Source of the DNA: Laetiporus sulphureus 93-53
Lineage: Eukaryota; Basidiomycota; Agaricomycetes; Polyporales; Laetiporaceae
NCBI RefSeq assembly: GCF_001632365.1
Contig: NW_024468512.1
Coordinates: 786,355-850,354, forward strand
Length of the DNA: 64,000 nt
Reading direction: 5' to 3'
Shown: one piece after another, positions 1 to 11,700 of the stretch
Numbering within the stretch: position 1 is the stretch's first letter
Layout: every line of letters starts with the position of its first letter
The notes under the pieces: generated by a model
What the model was told of the DNA's origin: nothing
Seen by the model: only the letters and a program-made list of their open reading frames with translations
Databases searched by the model: none
Position numbers and translations under genes: made by a program

Positions 1-401
1 ACAAGGCTATTGGCACTATGAAGCCCGGCATGGTGCGTCTCTTTCTCGTATTTTGCATGTGTCATCCTTGCTGATGCGTCATGTAGGTCTTCACAGTCGA
101 ACCTGTATGTGGCCAGGCGACCGCATTCAATACGTAATTACTGACCTGCTCGTTTTTTTTATTTGTATGTCACTAGATGATCAACTTGGGTCATAACTGG
201 GACGTGATGCACTGGCCTGATGAATGGACTGCGACTACTGTTGATGGCAAGCTGAGTGCTCAATTCGAGGACACCCTCCTGTAAGGGTCTAACCTGCTCG
301 GTGAAGTCTATCGCTGACAGTTATTCCTTGACTGTAGAATTACCGAAACCGGTGTAGAAAACCTCACTGCGGGCAAGCGAAGAGCAGATCTGTATGATTA
401 G
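1..401 (+). CDS. Methionine aminopeptidase type 1, 3' end only (window-truncated paralogue)
   Basis: Four exons are visible: 1-32, 87-104, 177-280 and 338-401, the last ending in TAG. They encode the C-terminal part of the catalytic pita-bread fold, including the 'FTVEP' metal-ligand Glu region and the second Glu in 'QFEDTLL'. The protein differs from the complete copy at 3359-5284 by a single residue I can see (Val for Ile in 'FT[VI]EP'). Introns match almost perfectly. The 5' part lies left of the window, so I cannot say whether this copy is complete. Its stop codon is only 60 nt upstream of acyltransferase homology on the same strand, so its 3' UTR must run into that pseudogene. Confidence 0.85.
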
Positions 402-431
402 ACTATTGCCCTTGGTGTATCATTCTTGCTT
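1..431 (+). repeat. Duplicated segment, copy 1 (MetAP gene 3' end)
   Basis: This stretch repeats 4890-5317 almost base for base, including three introns and the first ~30 nt after the stop codon. Differences are scattered substitutions and a few small indels, mostly in introns (for example the T-run near 151-158). Similarity stops around 431, directly before acyltransferase-like sequence. Because the repeat starts at base 1, the duplication probably extends left of the window. Near-identity of introns points to a recent duplication or to gene conversion. Confidence 0.9.
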
Positions 432-461
432 AATGTACGAGGACTCGATCCACGAGTTTCC

Positions 462-3068
462 ATGGTCTTCTGGAGAACGGTGCTCAATATCGTCTTCCGA
501 GAGATTCGTCCCCGAGGTGCTTTCCACATTCCCCGCGAGGGGCCCGTCATCTTCGTGGCTGCTCCGCATAACAATCAAGTATGTGCCGTTGATTAATATA
601 ACGGACGCATAGCGACAGGTTAATTACCGTGGCACAGTTCGTCGATCTTCTGTTGGCCTTGGAAGTCAATCGAGAAACGCGGAGGAAAGTCCGGTTTCTG
701 GTTGCGACGAAGAGCATGAATATTGGTCTCTTTGCCAGACTTCAGCGCAGTAGTACGGGTTCTTTCACTATCCAACAAGACCAGCTCTGACGATGATTGT
801 AGCACCGGTCATTCGAACTGCAGATGAGGCGAAACCCGGCATTGGTCCAGTATCCATCTCGGAAGTGGATCCTTGCATAGTCATCGGAGATGGTACCCAC
901 TTCCTATCAGAGTTCCAACCCAAAAATGCAAATAGTGCTCCCTAAATCAATTCATTCTCCAATCGCTGAGGTCGTCGAGGTGATGTCCGACACTCAATTG
1001 CGGATCAAGAAGGAATTCGGAGGGGACAGCGGGAAGGGTACGGCTAGGATCAGGGAAAAGCTGCAGGAGCTGCGCTTGCAGGGGAAGGAAGGGCTTGAGT
1101 TCAAGCGGGTCCCGCACCTTGATCAGCAGGAGATGTACCATTACGTCTACCAATGCCTCACCGAAGGAGGGAGCATTGCTATATTCCCTGAAGGTGCGCG
1201 TCTACATAAACAGAAGGATCACTGTGCTAACGGTTGACGTAGGAGGTAGCCATGACCGCACAGACCTGCTTCCTCTCAAAGCAGGCGTCGCACTCATGGC
1301 CCTGGGAGCCATGGCAAACGATCCAAGTGTCAAGGTCCAGATTGTGCCAGTCGGTCTATCATACTTTCATGCCCACCGTTTCCGCTCGCGCGCCGTGGTG
1401 GATTTGGAACAGCGTTCGACGTGCCTCAGGACCTGGTGGACATGTACAAGCAAGGAGGCGCGCAGAAGCGGCAGGCCGTGGGCAAACTGTTGGATTGCAT
1501 CTACGATGCACTGAAGATCGTGACGATGCGCGCACCGGACTATGATACACTTATGGTGTGTGCAATCCTGTCGCTCCCTTTTGAACTAAACATGATTACT
1601 CTTTGCAGTTGTGTCAGGCAGCACGACGTCTGTATGAGACACCCGGACAACACCTTACTCTCGGACAAGTGGTAGAGCTCAATCGCCGCTTCCTCGAGGG
1701 CTACTTGCACTTCAAGGACGAACCCAAGGTGCAGAAGCTGCGCACTGATGTTCTCAAGTACAATCGCATGGTCAGGGATCTTGGCCTGCGAGATCATCAG
1801 GTCTGTCAATATGAAGCATACATCCACGATCCGTCTCACAATGGGTGGAAATAGGTTCCTCGCGCCCAGAAAGCGAGCTGGAAGATACTGGGCCCTCTGG
1901 TGTACCGCCTCGCGCTCCTCATAGTATGGTCAGTTCTAGCGCTGCCAGGCGTCATCCTCAACGCGCCCATCTTCCTGACTGCATTGGCCATCTCGCGACG
2001 GAAGGCCAGGGGTGCGTATGCATCACGAACCAGCCGCGTATATGCTAACTGGGCCGCACAGAGGCCCTCGCTGCGTCCTCCGTCAAGATTGCCGCACGCG
2101 ACGTCATGGCGACGTGGAAGATACTGATCTCGCTCGGCATGACGCCCCTGCTCTACGGCTTCTACGCATTTATTGCGGAAGTGATCATGTTCAGAGCTAA
2201 TGCTCCTTTGGTGTGGAAGATCTGGACTCCACCGCTGGTCATGATTATCCTGCCCATGGTGGCCTATGCTGCGCTCAAGTTTGGCGAAGCGGGGGTGGAC
2301 GTTTTCAAGTGAGTTGAATTTCAGCGTGTTCCCCTCGATAGAGCAGTCGACTGAGCTCTATCGGAGGTCCCTGCCCCCACTCATAATCGCGCTGGTTCCC
2401 GGCCAGTCACGCTCGCTGGATCGCCTCAAAAGCATGCGGATTAAGGTGTCCAACGAACTCGCGGAGATCGTGAGTCAGTTTGGTCCGAAGCTGTACGACG
2501 ACTTCGACGCAGTAAGTCGTGGTTCTTGAACCAATTCTCGTTGATAATAGCTCACGATAAATAGCGTCGGATTCTCATCCCGTCCGCAAGCGCACCACCG
2601 TCCACCGGCCAGCCGGGCATCTGGAGACGGAAGAGCAGCACAGGTGGAGTAGACAGTCAGGGAAACCTGCTCGTCCATCCGATGGTGAGGAGTTCTACAT
2701 GATGACAGACTAGAAAGGATGCTCATATGCTGCACGGACAGACCTGGCTCGACGAACGTCTCTTTGGGTGGAGCAGAAGCGCGTGGTCCGGATCCGGCTC
2801 GCGCAGCCAGACGGCGAGCAGCGCGGTCACGCCGGAGGGTTCCGACGTAGAGGAGGAGGGCGACTACGACGACGTGCTCGGGTTCCTGGAGCAGACGGCG
2901 CACCCGCAGCCGCGGAGGGAGCGGAGCTCGTACTCTGACTTGCAGAAGGTGCGGAAGGACGCGGTATCCCCTGGAGACGAGGCGGGATTCACTGGGACGG
3001 AGATGGTGTTTGACAGGGAGGGGATGCAGATGCGCATGAGGACGTGCACGTCGACGGTGGAGAGCTAG
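462..3068 (+). pseudogene. Glycerol-3-phosphate acyltransferase paralogue, 5'-truncated with two frameshifts
   Basis: This is a Gat1/Sct1-type acyltransferase (first step of glycerolipid synthesis) in at least nine exons that mirror the intact gene at 5472-8354. Homology begins abruptly at 'VFWRTVLNIVFRE'; the roughly 20 N-terminal residues of the intact copy are missing, and upstream is the MetAP tail. Two indels break the frame: an extra A in the A-run at 922-926, which leads to a stop a few codons later, and a missing base near 1401-1405 ('gatttgg', one T short). Elsewhere exons stay open with proper splice sites, from 'IAIFPEG' and '[13 protein letters not shown]' to the membrane segments at about 1890-2310. 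The product would end at 'TCTSTVES', without the charged tail of the intact copy. In the HX4D region it reads PHNNQ against PHHNQ. Both indels sit in homopolymers, so sequencing error is possible, but the missing 5' end is not explained that way. Confidence 0.85.
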
Positions 3069-3358
3069 GACGATGTTGCGTCCAGGATCGTTGTGATCAA
3101 ATTGTGCATCGTTGAGATGCCTTTTGCAAGCTTTTGCACTCGAAGGCCTTCCGCGCATGCGAATTTTTGCTTCGCCAACGTAGTACAGACAAATAGTTTA
3201 CACACTGCTGGCCCAAGCTTATAAGAAGAGTTACGTGCAGCGCTCGCCATGAGAGACCGCCGATCATACAGTAGGCGCCCGCAGCGCTGCTCAGCTACAA
3301 AAAGTCATCGCCTCCTCCAGCGACCACCGTTCTCTGTCGCGCAATTCAACCACCTGAG

Positions 3359-5284
3359 ATGAGTGCTCCTGGAATACCATGCCAGAGCAGCATATGTCCT
3401 AATGGCCACCCTGCGTCGACCCTGGAATGCCCGACGTGCCACAAGTGAGTATTTGGCCGTTCCGCTTAGTGTTGCGCGTGTGACTTGACGGTATGGTTCT
3501 CAGACTCGGTATCAAAGGTTCCTTTTTCTGCGGTCAGGAATGTTTCAAGGCGGGATGTGAGTCGTGTCCAGGTTGTGCTCTATGTCAGTGCTGATTCGGG
3601 CATGGATCCGCGCTTGCAGGGGTGCGTCTTCTCCGCGCCGTCTAGCTACACAGAGTGCGACTGACCCACAGGCAGAAAACGCACAAGCTCATCCACGAGC
3701 TAGCCACCCGCAGTGACCCCAACGTAAACATAGGTACCACGGCGCCTCGTAGCCTACCTGCGCACATCACTCACATGTCGTCCCTCAGACGGCACCTTCA
3801 ACCCATTCGCGAGCTTCAACTTCTCGGGCAAGATGCGCCCCGCGTACCCGCTCTCGCCGAGGCGCCCCGTGCCGGATTACATACAGCGGCCTGACTATGC
3901 AGAAGATGGTAGGATCCTTACCAAACTCTTCAGAGAGCTGAAGACTACCATGTGAGCGGATCGTGACGGCACCTTCTTTTCTCCGGACAGGTCAGCCCAT
4001 ATCGGAGAACAGACGTGCGGGCCAGCCGGTTAGGATTCTCACCAAGGAGGAGCAGGAGAAGATGCGGACTGTCTGTCGGGTGAGTGCGCGCGTCGTCGTT
4101 GGTCGAACGTATGTGGCTGATTGCGTGTTCTGTAAGCTTGCACGCGAAGTGCTCGATATCGCCGCTGCGGCGGTTCGTCCTGGGATTACGACGGACGAGA
4201 TTGACGAGATCGTGCACAATGCGATCATAGAGCGCAACGCGTACCCATCGCCTCTCAACTACCGTGGCTTTCCTAAATCTGTCTGCACGTGAGGAGTGTC
4301 GTGCACTTGCCGAGAACTCGTCAACTCACCCAGTCTACCAGATCTGTCAACGAGGTAATCTGTCACGGCATTCCTGATAAACGCAAGCTGCAAGAAGGAG
4401 ACATCGTCAATCTCGGTGCGTTGCAATCTGCATCCGCTTCCAGGAAGTCGTCGCTGATGGGAACTTTGCCCAGATGTGACGCTGTATTATGATGGTTGGT
4501 ATTCTTCGTGGGGTTGTTGAGTGATCAGTTATAAACCGAATTTCATGCAGGCTTCCACGGCGATTTGAACGAGACCTATCCGGTCGGGCACGTCAGTGAA
4601 GGAGCTCAAAAGCTCATGCGCGTAACTCGCCAGTGCCTAGACGAGGCCATCAAGATCTGCAAGCCAGGCGCACTCTTCCGCGACCTCGGCAAGATTATGT
4701 GCGTGTACCCATTCCGCTCGTTCTGTGTCTCCGTAGGAGAACGCGACCCATACCATGTCTCACATACTCATTCGGGTGATAGAGAGCCTATTGCACGCGG
4801 AAACAACTGCGCGGTCGTGCGCACGTACTGCGGGCACGGCATCCACGAACTCTTTCATTGCGCCCCAAATGTGCCGCATTATTCCAAAAACAAGGCTATT
4901 GGCACTATGAAGCCCGGCATGGTGCGTCTCTTTCTCGTATTTTGCATGTGTCATCCTTGCTGATGCGTCATGTAGGTCTTCACAATCGAACCTGTATGTG
5001 GCCAGGCGACCGCATTCAATACCTAATTTACTGACCTGCTCGTTTTTTTGTATGTCGCTAGATGATCAACTTGGGTCATAACTGGGACGTGATGCACTGG
5101 CCTGATGAGTGGACTGCGACTACTGTTGATGGCAAGCTGAGTGCTCAATTCGAGGACACCCTCCTGTAAGGTCTAACCCGTTCGTGAAGTCTGTCACTGA
5201 CAGTTATTCCTTGACTGTAGAATTACCGAGACCGGCGTAGAAAACCTCACTGCAGGCAAACGAAGAGCAGATCTGTATGACTAG
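3359..5284 (+). CDS. MAP1: Methionine aminopeptidase 1 (zinc-finger type)
   Basis: This cytosolic metallopeptidase removes initiator methionine from nascent proteins. I read 14 exons: 3359-3444, 3504-3556, a 2-nt exon at 3620-3621, 3676-3733, 3789-3908, 3991-4079, 4137-4288, 4342-4415, 4474-4494, 4551-4698, 4783-4921, 4976-4993, 5062-5165 and 5221-5284. The N terminus has the ribosome-associating C6H2-type finger (CQSSIC, CPTCHK, FFCGQEC, KTHK). The catalytic domain shows '[10 protein letters not shown]', the metal ligands Asp in 'DVTLYYDG' and 'HGDLNET', His in 'YCGHGIH', Glu in 'FTIEP' and Glu in 'QFEDTLL'. All five metal ligands are present, so the gene looks functional. The ATG at 3359 gives the classic MAP1 start just before the finger. 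It lies convergent to the intact acyltransferase, 187 nt away. The conserved Trp before 'KTHK' requires the tiny exon 3. Confidence 0.95.
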
Positions 5285-5317
5285 ACTATTGTTTACCTCG
5301 GTGTATCGTTCTTGCTT
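4890..5317 (+). repeat. Duplicated segment, copy 2 (MetAP gene 3' end)
   Basis: This is the counterpart of bases 1-431. It lies inside the complete methionine aminopeptidase gene and covers its last four exons plus about 30 nt of 3' flank. Past 5317 the two copies diverge: this one runs into its own 3' flank, the other into the acyltransferase pseudogene. Confidence 0.9.
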
Positions 5318-5471
5318 GGTGTGAGTATTGTCGACTTCTCAATACCGCACATCCATAGCGCGTGTGATTCATACAGATTACACTAGTGCTATAGAATAGC
5401 GGGATGATAAGCAAGACAACATGTTACATGTACACACTATACAACAACATAAAGTCCCGTGGCCAGCAGGA

Positions 5472-8354
5472 CTACTGATCCTTTCGACTCTCCTTCTCCT
5501 CATGATGCTCCTCTTCAGCAAGCGCTTCGTCATGATCTCTCCAAGTTTCTTCAATCTCCTTATTCAGATCTGCGGTTGCTTCCCTGAACGTCTCCTGGCG
5601 GTCCAATTCACCTATTCTTTCTACAGGGACAGTGTTCTCGAGGCTAGCCTTCCTGGTTCTTGAACCAGTACGTGTTCGCATGTGCAAGCCGTCCTTGTCG
5701 TAATCGGCCTCACTCACATCCGTGCCGCTGGCTACAGTCGGAAAATGAGTAGTATTTGTGGCTGTTCCATTGCCGTTACGTAGTTTTTGGAGGTCCGCAA
5801 AAGAAGTTTGCTGACTGCGAGAGCGCGGACGTGCAGATTGTGCACGCCCATCGAGGAAACCTATTACGTTGTCGTAGTCGCCCTCCTCTTCTTCTTCAGA
5901 AAGCGATGGACTAGGAGCTCTGCTGATGTCGCGGCTACGTGAACCAGACCAAGCACTTGTTCCTCGCCAAGCACTGCGACTCCATCCAAATAGACGTTCG
6001 TCAAGCCAAGTCTTGTCACCAGAGTTAGGACCCTGTACACTGTGAAGCGAGGGACTAGTCTTACCATAGGATGTACAAGTAGATTGCCTTGAGCGTCAAC
6101 ACCACCAGTGCCGCTCTTCCTCCGCCACAATCCATTCTGACCTGAGGACGGGGGAACGCTTGCGGATGGTACGAGGATACGATTCTGTAGCGAAATTGTT
6201 AACGGATCACATGGGTAGAGCTCGCTTTACTTACCGCATCGAAGTCATCATATAGTTTAGGACCGAATTCGCGAATGACCTCCGCGAGCTCATTAGCCAC
6301 CTTAGTCCGCATTGCTTTGAGCCGATCCAATGAGCGAGATTGGCCCGGTACGAGTGCAACAACTAATGGTCTCAAAGACCTAATCGGCGAGACGTCCTGA
6401 GTGCCTAACGTCACGTTAGCTATTGAATACTCACTTTAGCACGTCCATGCCGGCTTCGCCAAACTTGAGCGCAGCATAGGCGATGAATGGCAATGTACCC
6501 ATGACGAGGAATGGCGTCCAAATCCTCCATTGCATCGGGACATTGGCTTTGATGGCTACAATCGTGGCAAGGAACGCATAGAAGCCATATAGAATGGGAG
6601 TCATTCCCAAAGAAATCAGGACTTTCCAGGTCGCCAGCACGTCTCGTGCTGCAATTTTGACAGTGGAAGCGGCGAGTGCCTCTGCGGAACACATGCATTA
6701 AAAATGGGCGAATTCAAATGTAGGCAGCCGAGTACCTTGAGCTTTCTTTCTCGACATAATTGAAGCAGTAAGGAAAATGGGTCCATTCAGGATGACACCA
6801 GGAAGCGCAAGAAGCGTCCAAACCATGAGAAGGCCCAGGCGATATGTGAAGAGACCCAGTGCCTTCCAGCTCGCCTTCTGCGCGTGAGGTACCTGATACA
6901 GGATTCAATAGCCCGCTAAACGGCTCGTGGCACATCGTGAACAGACCTGGTGGTCTCGCAGGCCGAGATCGCGGACCATGCGATTGTACTTCAAAACGTC
7001 GTCGCGCAGTTTCTGGACCTTCGGCTCGTCCTTGAAATGCAGGTATCCCTCCAAGAAACGGCGGTTCATCTCCACCACTTGCCCTAATGTCAAATGTTGC
7101 CCGGGAGTCTCATACAAGCGTCGAGCAGCTTGGCACAGCTACGAGATAACCAGATGTAAGATCGATTTTGAGCAATGAAAGTAGAGCTCGGCCTACCATC
7201 AATGTTTCATAGTCTGGCGCACGAATTGTGACAGTCTTGAGGGCATCATAGATGTAGTCGAGCAACTTGCTAACGGCTTCGCGCTTCTGCTGACCTCCTT
7301 GCTTGTACATCTCGACAAGCTCCTCGGGCACATCCAATGCTGGCCCGAATTCGACTACCGCGCGGGAACGGAAGCGATGTGCGTGGAAGTAGGATAGACC
7401 GACAGGAAGGATCTTAACCTTGACGGAGGGGTTGTTGGCCATAGCACCAAGTGCCATCAAAGATACGCCGGCTTTCAGCGGTAAAAGATCAGTGCGATCG
7501 TGACTGCCACCTTTACACAAGTCAATATGGCTTGTAAATCGGTACAGGATGAAGCTTGCCTTCGGGGAAGATACCAATGCAGCCTCCCTCAGTGAGACAT
7601 TGATAGACATGCTGATACATCTCATGCTGGTCGACGTGCGGGAGCTTCTTGAATTCGAAACCCTGTTCGCCCTCTGCTTGCACTTCCTTTAGTTTCTCTC
7701 GGATTCTAGCTGTACCCTTCCCGCTGTCTCCACCAAATTCCTTCTTGATTCTCAACTGAGTATCAGATATCACCTCAATTACCTCAGCGACAGGCGAGTT
7801 GACTAATCTAGGGAGCATGATCTGCATCTTCGGGGAAAACTCCTTGGTAAAGCGGGTGCCATAGCCAACGACCAAACAAGGGTCGTCGTCCGAAATAGAG
7901 ACTTGACCGGTTCCGGGTTTGGCATCGTCTGCAGCACGTGCAACGGGAACTATGACAGCTCATGAGGAGAAATATAATGATACATGCAGTAAGACGCACT
8001 GCTCGACATCATCCGCGCGAATAGCCCAATGACCTTTCGCTTCATGCTCTTTGCAGCTATGAGGAACTGAACTTTACGCCGTGTTTCTCGATTCACTTGC
8101 AATGCAAGCAAAAGCGGATCAAGGAACTGGCCCGAGAGCAATCAGTGCTTAGATACGAAGATTGAAAGTCGGATGCATACTTGATTATGATGAGGCGCAG
8201 CCACAAAGATGACAGGACCATCGCGAGGTATATGGAAGGCACTCCTCGGTCTGATTTCACGGAAAAAGATGTTGACCACCGTTCGCCAAAAGACTAGGGC
8301 GGCCTCATAGACGAGTTCTTTTGAGACAGGGAGTGCATCTTTGCCGGGAAGCAT
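5472..8354 (-). CDS. Glycerol-3-phosphate / dihydroxyacetone-phosphate acyltransferase
   Basis: Homologue of yeast Gat1/Gpt2 and Sct1, ER membrane enzymes that make lysophosphatidic acid. The ATG at 8354 begins 'MLPGKDALPVSKELVYEAA'. The acyltransferase block 'APHHNQ-FLDPLLLALQ' is split by an intron between Gln and Phe. Next come a long insert '[19 protein letters not shown]'-like region, the '[22 protein letters not shown]' block (intron inside), a 'FRSRAVVEFG' block, two to three hydrophobic segments between about 6870 and 6430, and an acidic/Ser-rich C-terminal tail ending near 'EESRKDQ'. The 'FPEG|G' junction uses a GC-AG intron (7511-7559). The tail (5472 to about 5850) is longer than in the paralogue at 462-3068. 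All exons are open, so this is the functional copy in view. Confidence 0.95.
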
Positions 8355-8702
8355 GAGATGTTAGGGGTGAATGATAGAGATTTGAACCAAATGATTGACG
8401 TGGTCAGTGAGCAAATCGTGGTCGGCGAGCAAGAGAGCAGTCGGGTACTATTTCACGGTGCAGCCGACGGAAAGACATACGGGTACACTGCAAAGGCCAT
8501 ATAAGCGCCCGACTAAGCGCGGTGGCACGAGGACGTCATGGATGATCAACGAATATTGCTGACCAGCCCCCTCTGGACAGCGGGTAGCTAAGCGAGGACT
8601 GCAAATGTATCGTATGCGCCGTACTATCTAATCTGGGTATACGCGAGAATATTACAGCAGCCCATTAAAGTGCGATATGAGTACACCATGCAGACGAACA
8701 AC
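8355..8702. promoter_or_regulatory. Upstream region of the acyltransferase gene
   Basis: These 348 bases hold the presumed promoter and 5' UTR of the acyltransferase and the 3' flank of the XMAP215-family gene, both on the minus strand. I see no open frame with family resemblance and no clear TATA element. Confidence 0.4.
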
Positions 8703-11700
8703 TCAAGCATCATGGAAACCTCGGGAGAGTCCTGACGTCGACGACCGGCCGTGCACTGACCCGTTACTGGCAATACTCGATCGATGATATTGGAATATAT
8801 CATGCAAGCGCGAAAGCTTCTCTTGCTGTGCTTCCGGTAGTTCCGAGACACTCGACCGAGGCGGAGAGCGTGGTGAACGCGGCGAAAGCTCTGATCGAGT
8901 GGGCGAGATTGGTGCGGCTGCATGAACTGGTTCCAATGACGGTCGATCTACGAGAGCCCATTAGTTAGTTCATCGGCACAAGGACCGAACACTACTGACC
9001 TGGAGATACTCTCGGCCGCTCGTGGCCATTCGATTCCAGCTCTGCGGAGAATTCGTAAGTTTACCACCGGATCAACCCTTAGCTTTACGAAGCTTACTCG
9101 AAAGAGTATGAGCTACAGCTACGTTTCGCTCTTCGGCCTCTGCCGCGCGACTCGCTAGGGCTCTTGTGATGTATTTGAAGAATGCAGGTCCTGTAGCTTC
9201 CAGCATCTTGTCAACCTTGGCTCTCTTGTGAGGTTGAGCTTTCAGGTACTGATGAAGCTCAGTGATGCCCTCCTTGTGCATTGCTCCAGTTGTCTCGCTA
9301 GAGATGTGCTTGATGATGAGATGCAGTTGTTCGTCTGGATCAGGCTCCGTCGCCGGCGAGCCGAAGTGGCCGTTTGTGGAAATCAAGCTATGGCTTCTGC
9401 CGTGGCTTGATGGCGAGCGCGGAGGATTATCCGACGTGGCGGACGATGATGTTACCGGAGAAAGTGGTCGACTCAATGCAGGTGAAGATTGACGCGTAGG
9501 TTCTTCTCGTGCAAGCCCGTTGCTTCGTACCGGTATCTCTGCTGCAGTCCGGGTAGAAGAGTTCAAGATACGATAAACGTATGGGTAGACGATCGTCGCG
9601 GAAGGGTCATCGAAAGAGGCAGATAAGAAGTCATAGACATCGTCGCCGTGGTGGGCTATTAAACAATTCTGTTAGAATTATAACTAATGATGAACAGCTA
9701 TGTTTGACTGACCGACCACATGCTGAATGATGACCTTGATTGTGCGAAGTGGCATGTCGCCACAAGGTACCTTATTCGTAGCCCTCGCTCGCCATTCATT
9801 TGGTGGCACTGACTGTAAAAAGTGTTCTATCGCAGGAAACAGTTCAACAGGGTCAAGGGCTTGCTTCTCAAGGTCCTGGGGAATATTCCTCGCTAGCTTC
9901 CAGACACACTTCAGCACCAACTCTGCGACCTTGGCTTCTTGAGAGTCTGGCGAGGTGCCGTTATTCGGGAATGGTTTGACAATCTGCAGTAGAAGAGCGA
10001 AAAGAGCCCTACGCCACGAGCGAAGGGTTGATCAATGATGTCATTCTGATCTATGTAGATACCACTCACCGGAAGATAGACATTCTTCGTCCAGTAGCAA
10101 ATAAACGCAAAATGATCATATTTATGAAGCGGGATAGGTCCTTAACTCGGGTATCAATGCTATTGTCTGTCTGCAACAGCCTTAGAGTCAATTCTTCCAA
10201 TAAGGATGTCAAAATGTCCACAGTCAAGGATTCCGCCAGAAAAACGTGGTCGCAAAATGCATTGAGGGTTTGAATGAGATGCTTTGCTAATCGGAAATTC
10301 TCCGGAATGGTGATGTTGTCTGGTCTTTCGAAAACATGAGCCATTTGCAGAGTAATTGTCTCAATCAGTCCTTCCGTATGCTCAGCAAGTTCTTGATAGG
10401 CTGGAGAAGATGGTCCGGCCTCCGGCCCGATCTCTAGCACCTTCTGGATCTTCTTTAAAGCATCAACACTTCGTGAAGGGTCATTGCTGAGAATGCTTGA
10501 TATTACTACCGTGATATCATCCGAGCCGCGAGCCTGCATATCATCCACAACGTGAGGCGGAATGTCATCGCGTCCCGTTGGGTGAGGAAATTGTACGGCG
10601 TCGCTGCGGGCAACATGATTAAATGATGTTACCGGCGCACGAGTTTGTTGGTTTTCTGCGAGACGAGATTTAGGAGGCCCTAACCGTGAGGGAAGGAGGC
10701 TCTTGGGGCGACTCGTGCTCGTAGGCGAAGAGGGACCCGGCAGTTGTGTGGCTCCCGTTCTCACGGGTCTTGCGGGCGAAGCTGCACGTGCGACTTTGAC
10801 CGGGATGGGTGAGGGAGATCTGACAGTATGCGATGGCGAAATGGGCCGTCCGAGGCGTGACGAAGCAACGGAGGGACTTCCAGCTCGGATGCCTGCTGTT
10901 CGGGATGCAGGCACTGGCACCGGCGAGCTGGATCTGGCAACACCATTTGCTAACCGGGAGACATGAGTGGACACCGATGACCCCTCTGCCTTGTCTGGGG
11001 TGCTGACACCAGGGACACGTCGCAAACGTTCTTCCAACTGTGTCTTATCTTTCGGTGAGAGCTGTCCAACGTACGTCCAAATTGTTTCTCCGACAAGAGT
11101 GTAACCCTCACTAGCCAAAACAACGTGAGCGCTGCATCTATCACGGAATCAACCTGAACATACCTCAGTACGGCTAACGCAGATTTCCTAACTTGAGGGT
11201 CCTTATCAGAGATCATCGAAGCCACTAGTGGGAATGCCTTCGCTGGCTCGCAAGCGCCTATGCCGAAACGTTTGAGTATGCCACTCAATTCGTCCAATGT
11301 TCCCTGGCGAGTCTTCGCAACCTTCGATTTTAGGCCAAACTCGAGTAACAGATGGAAGACTCGACTGTAAGCGTAGACCTTTGTCAATGATTGGATGAGC
11401 TGGGAGACACGAACCCGCAGGGGCTCGCGAGCATCGCCTAGCTGTTATATCGTGCTAAGTGATCATCCGGGAACAACAACGAATGTATGAATACCTTGAA
11501 AATCACGGTTGGAATGAAACAAAGGGCTTCTGCATCGGCCAATTGATAGTCAACGTTCTGGAAGAATGCTACAATGACCTCCGCAACGTCCAAGCACTTC
11601 TGCACAACGCTTGACTGTGGTTCGTGAGCTTTGATAGAGACATACTTCAGTGCTAAGTCTGAATTCGCCAGACAAATGGCCTGAATATCCTCCGGAGCCA

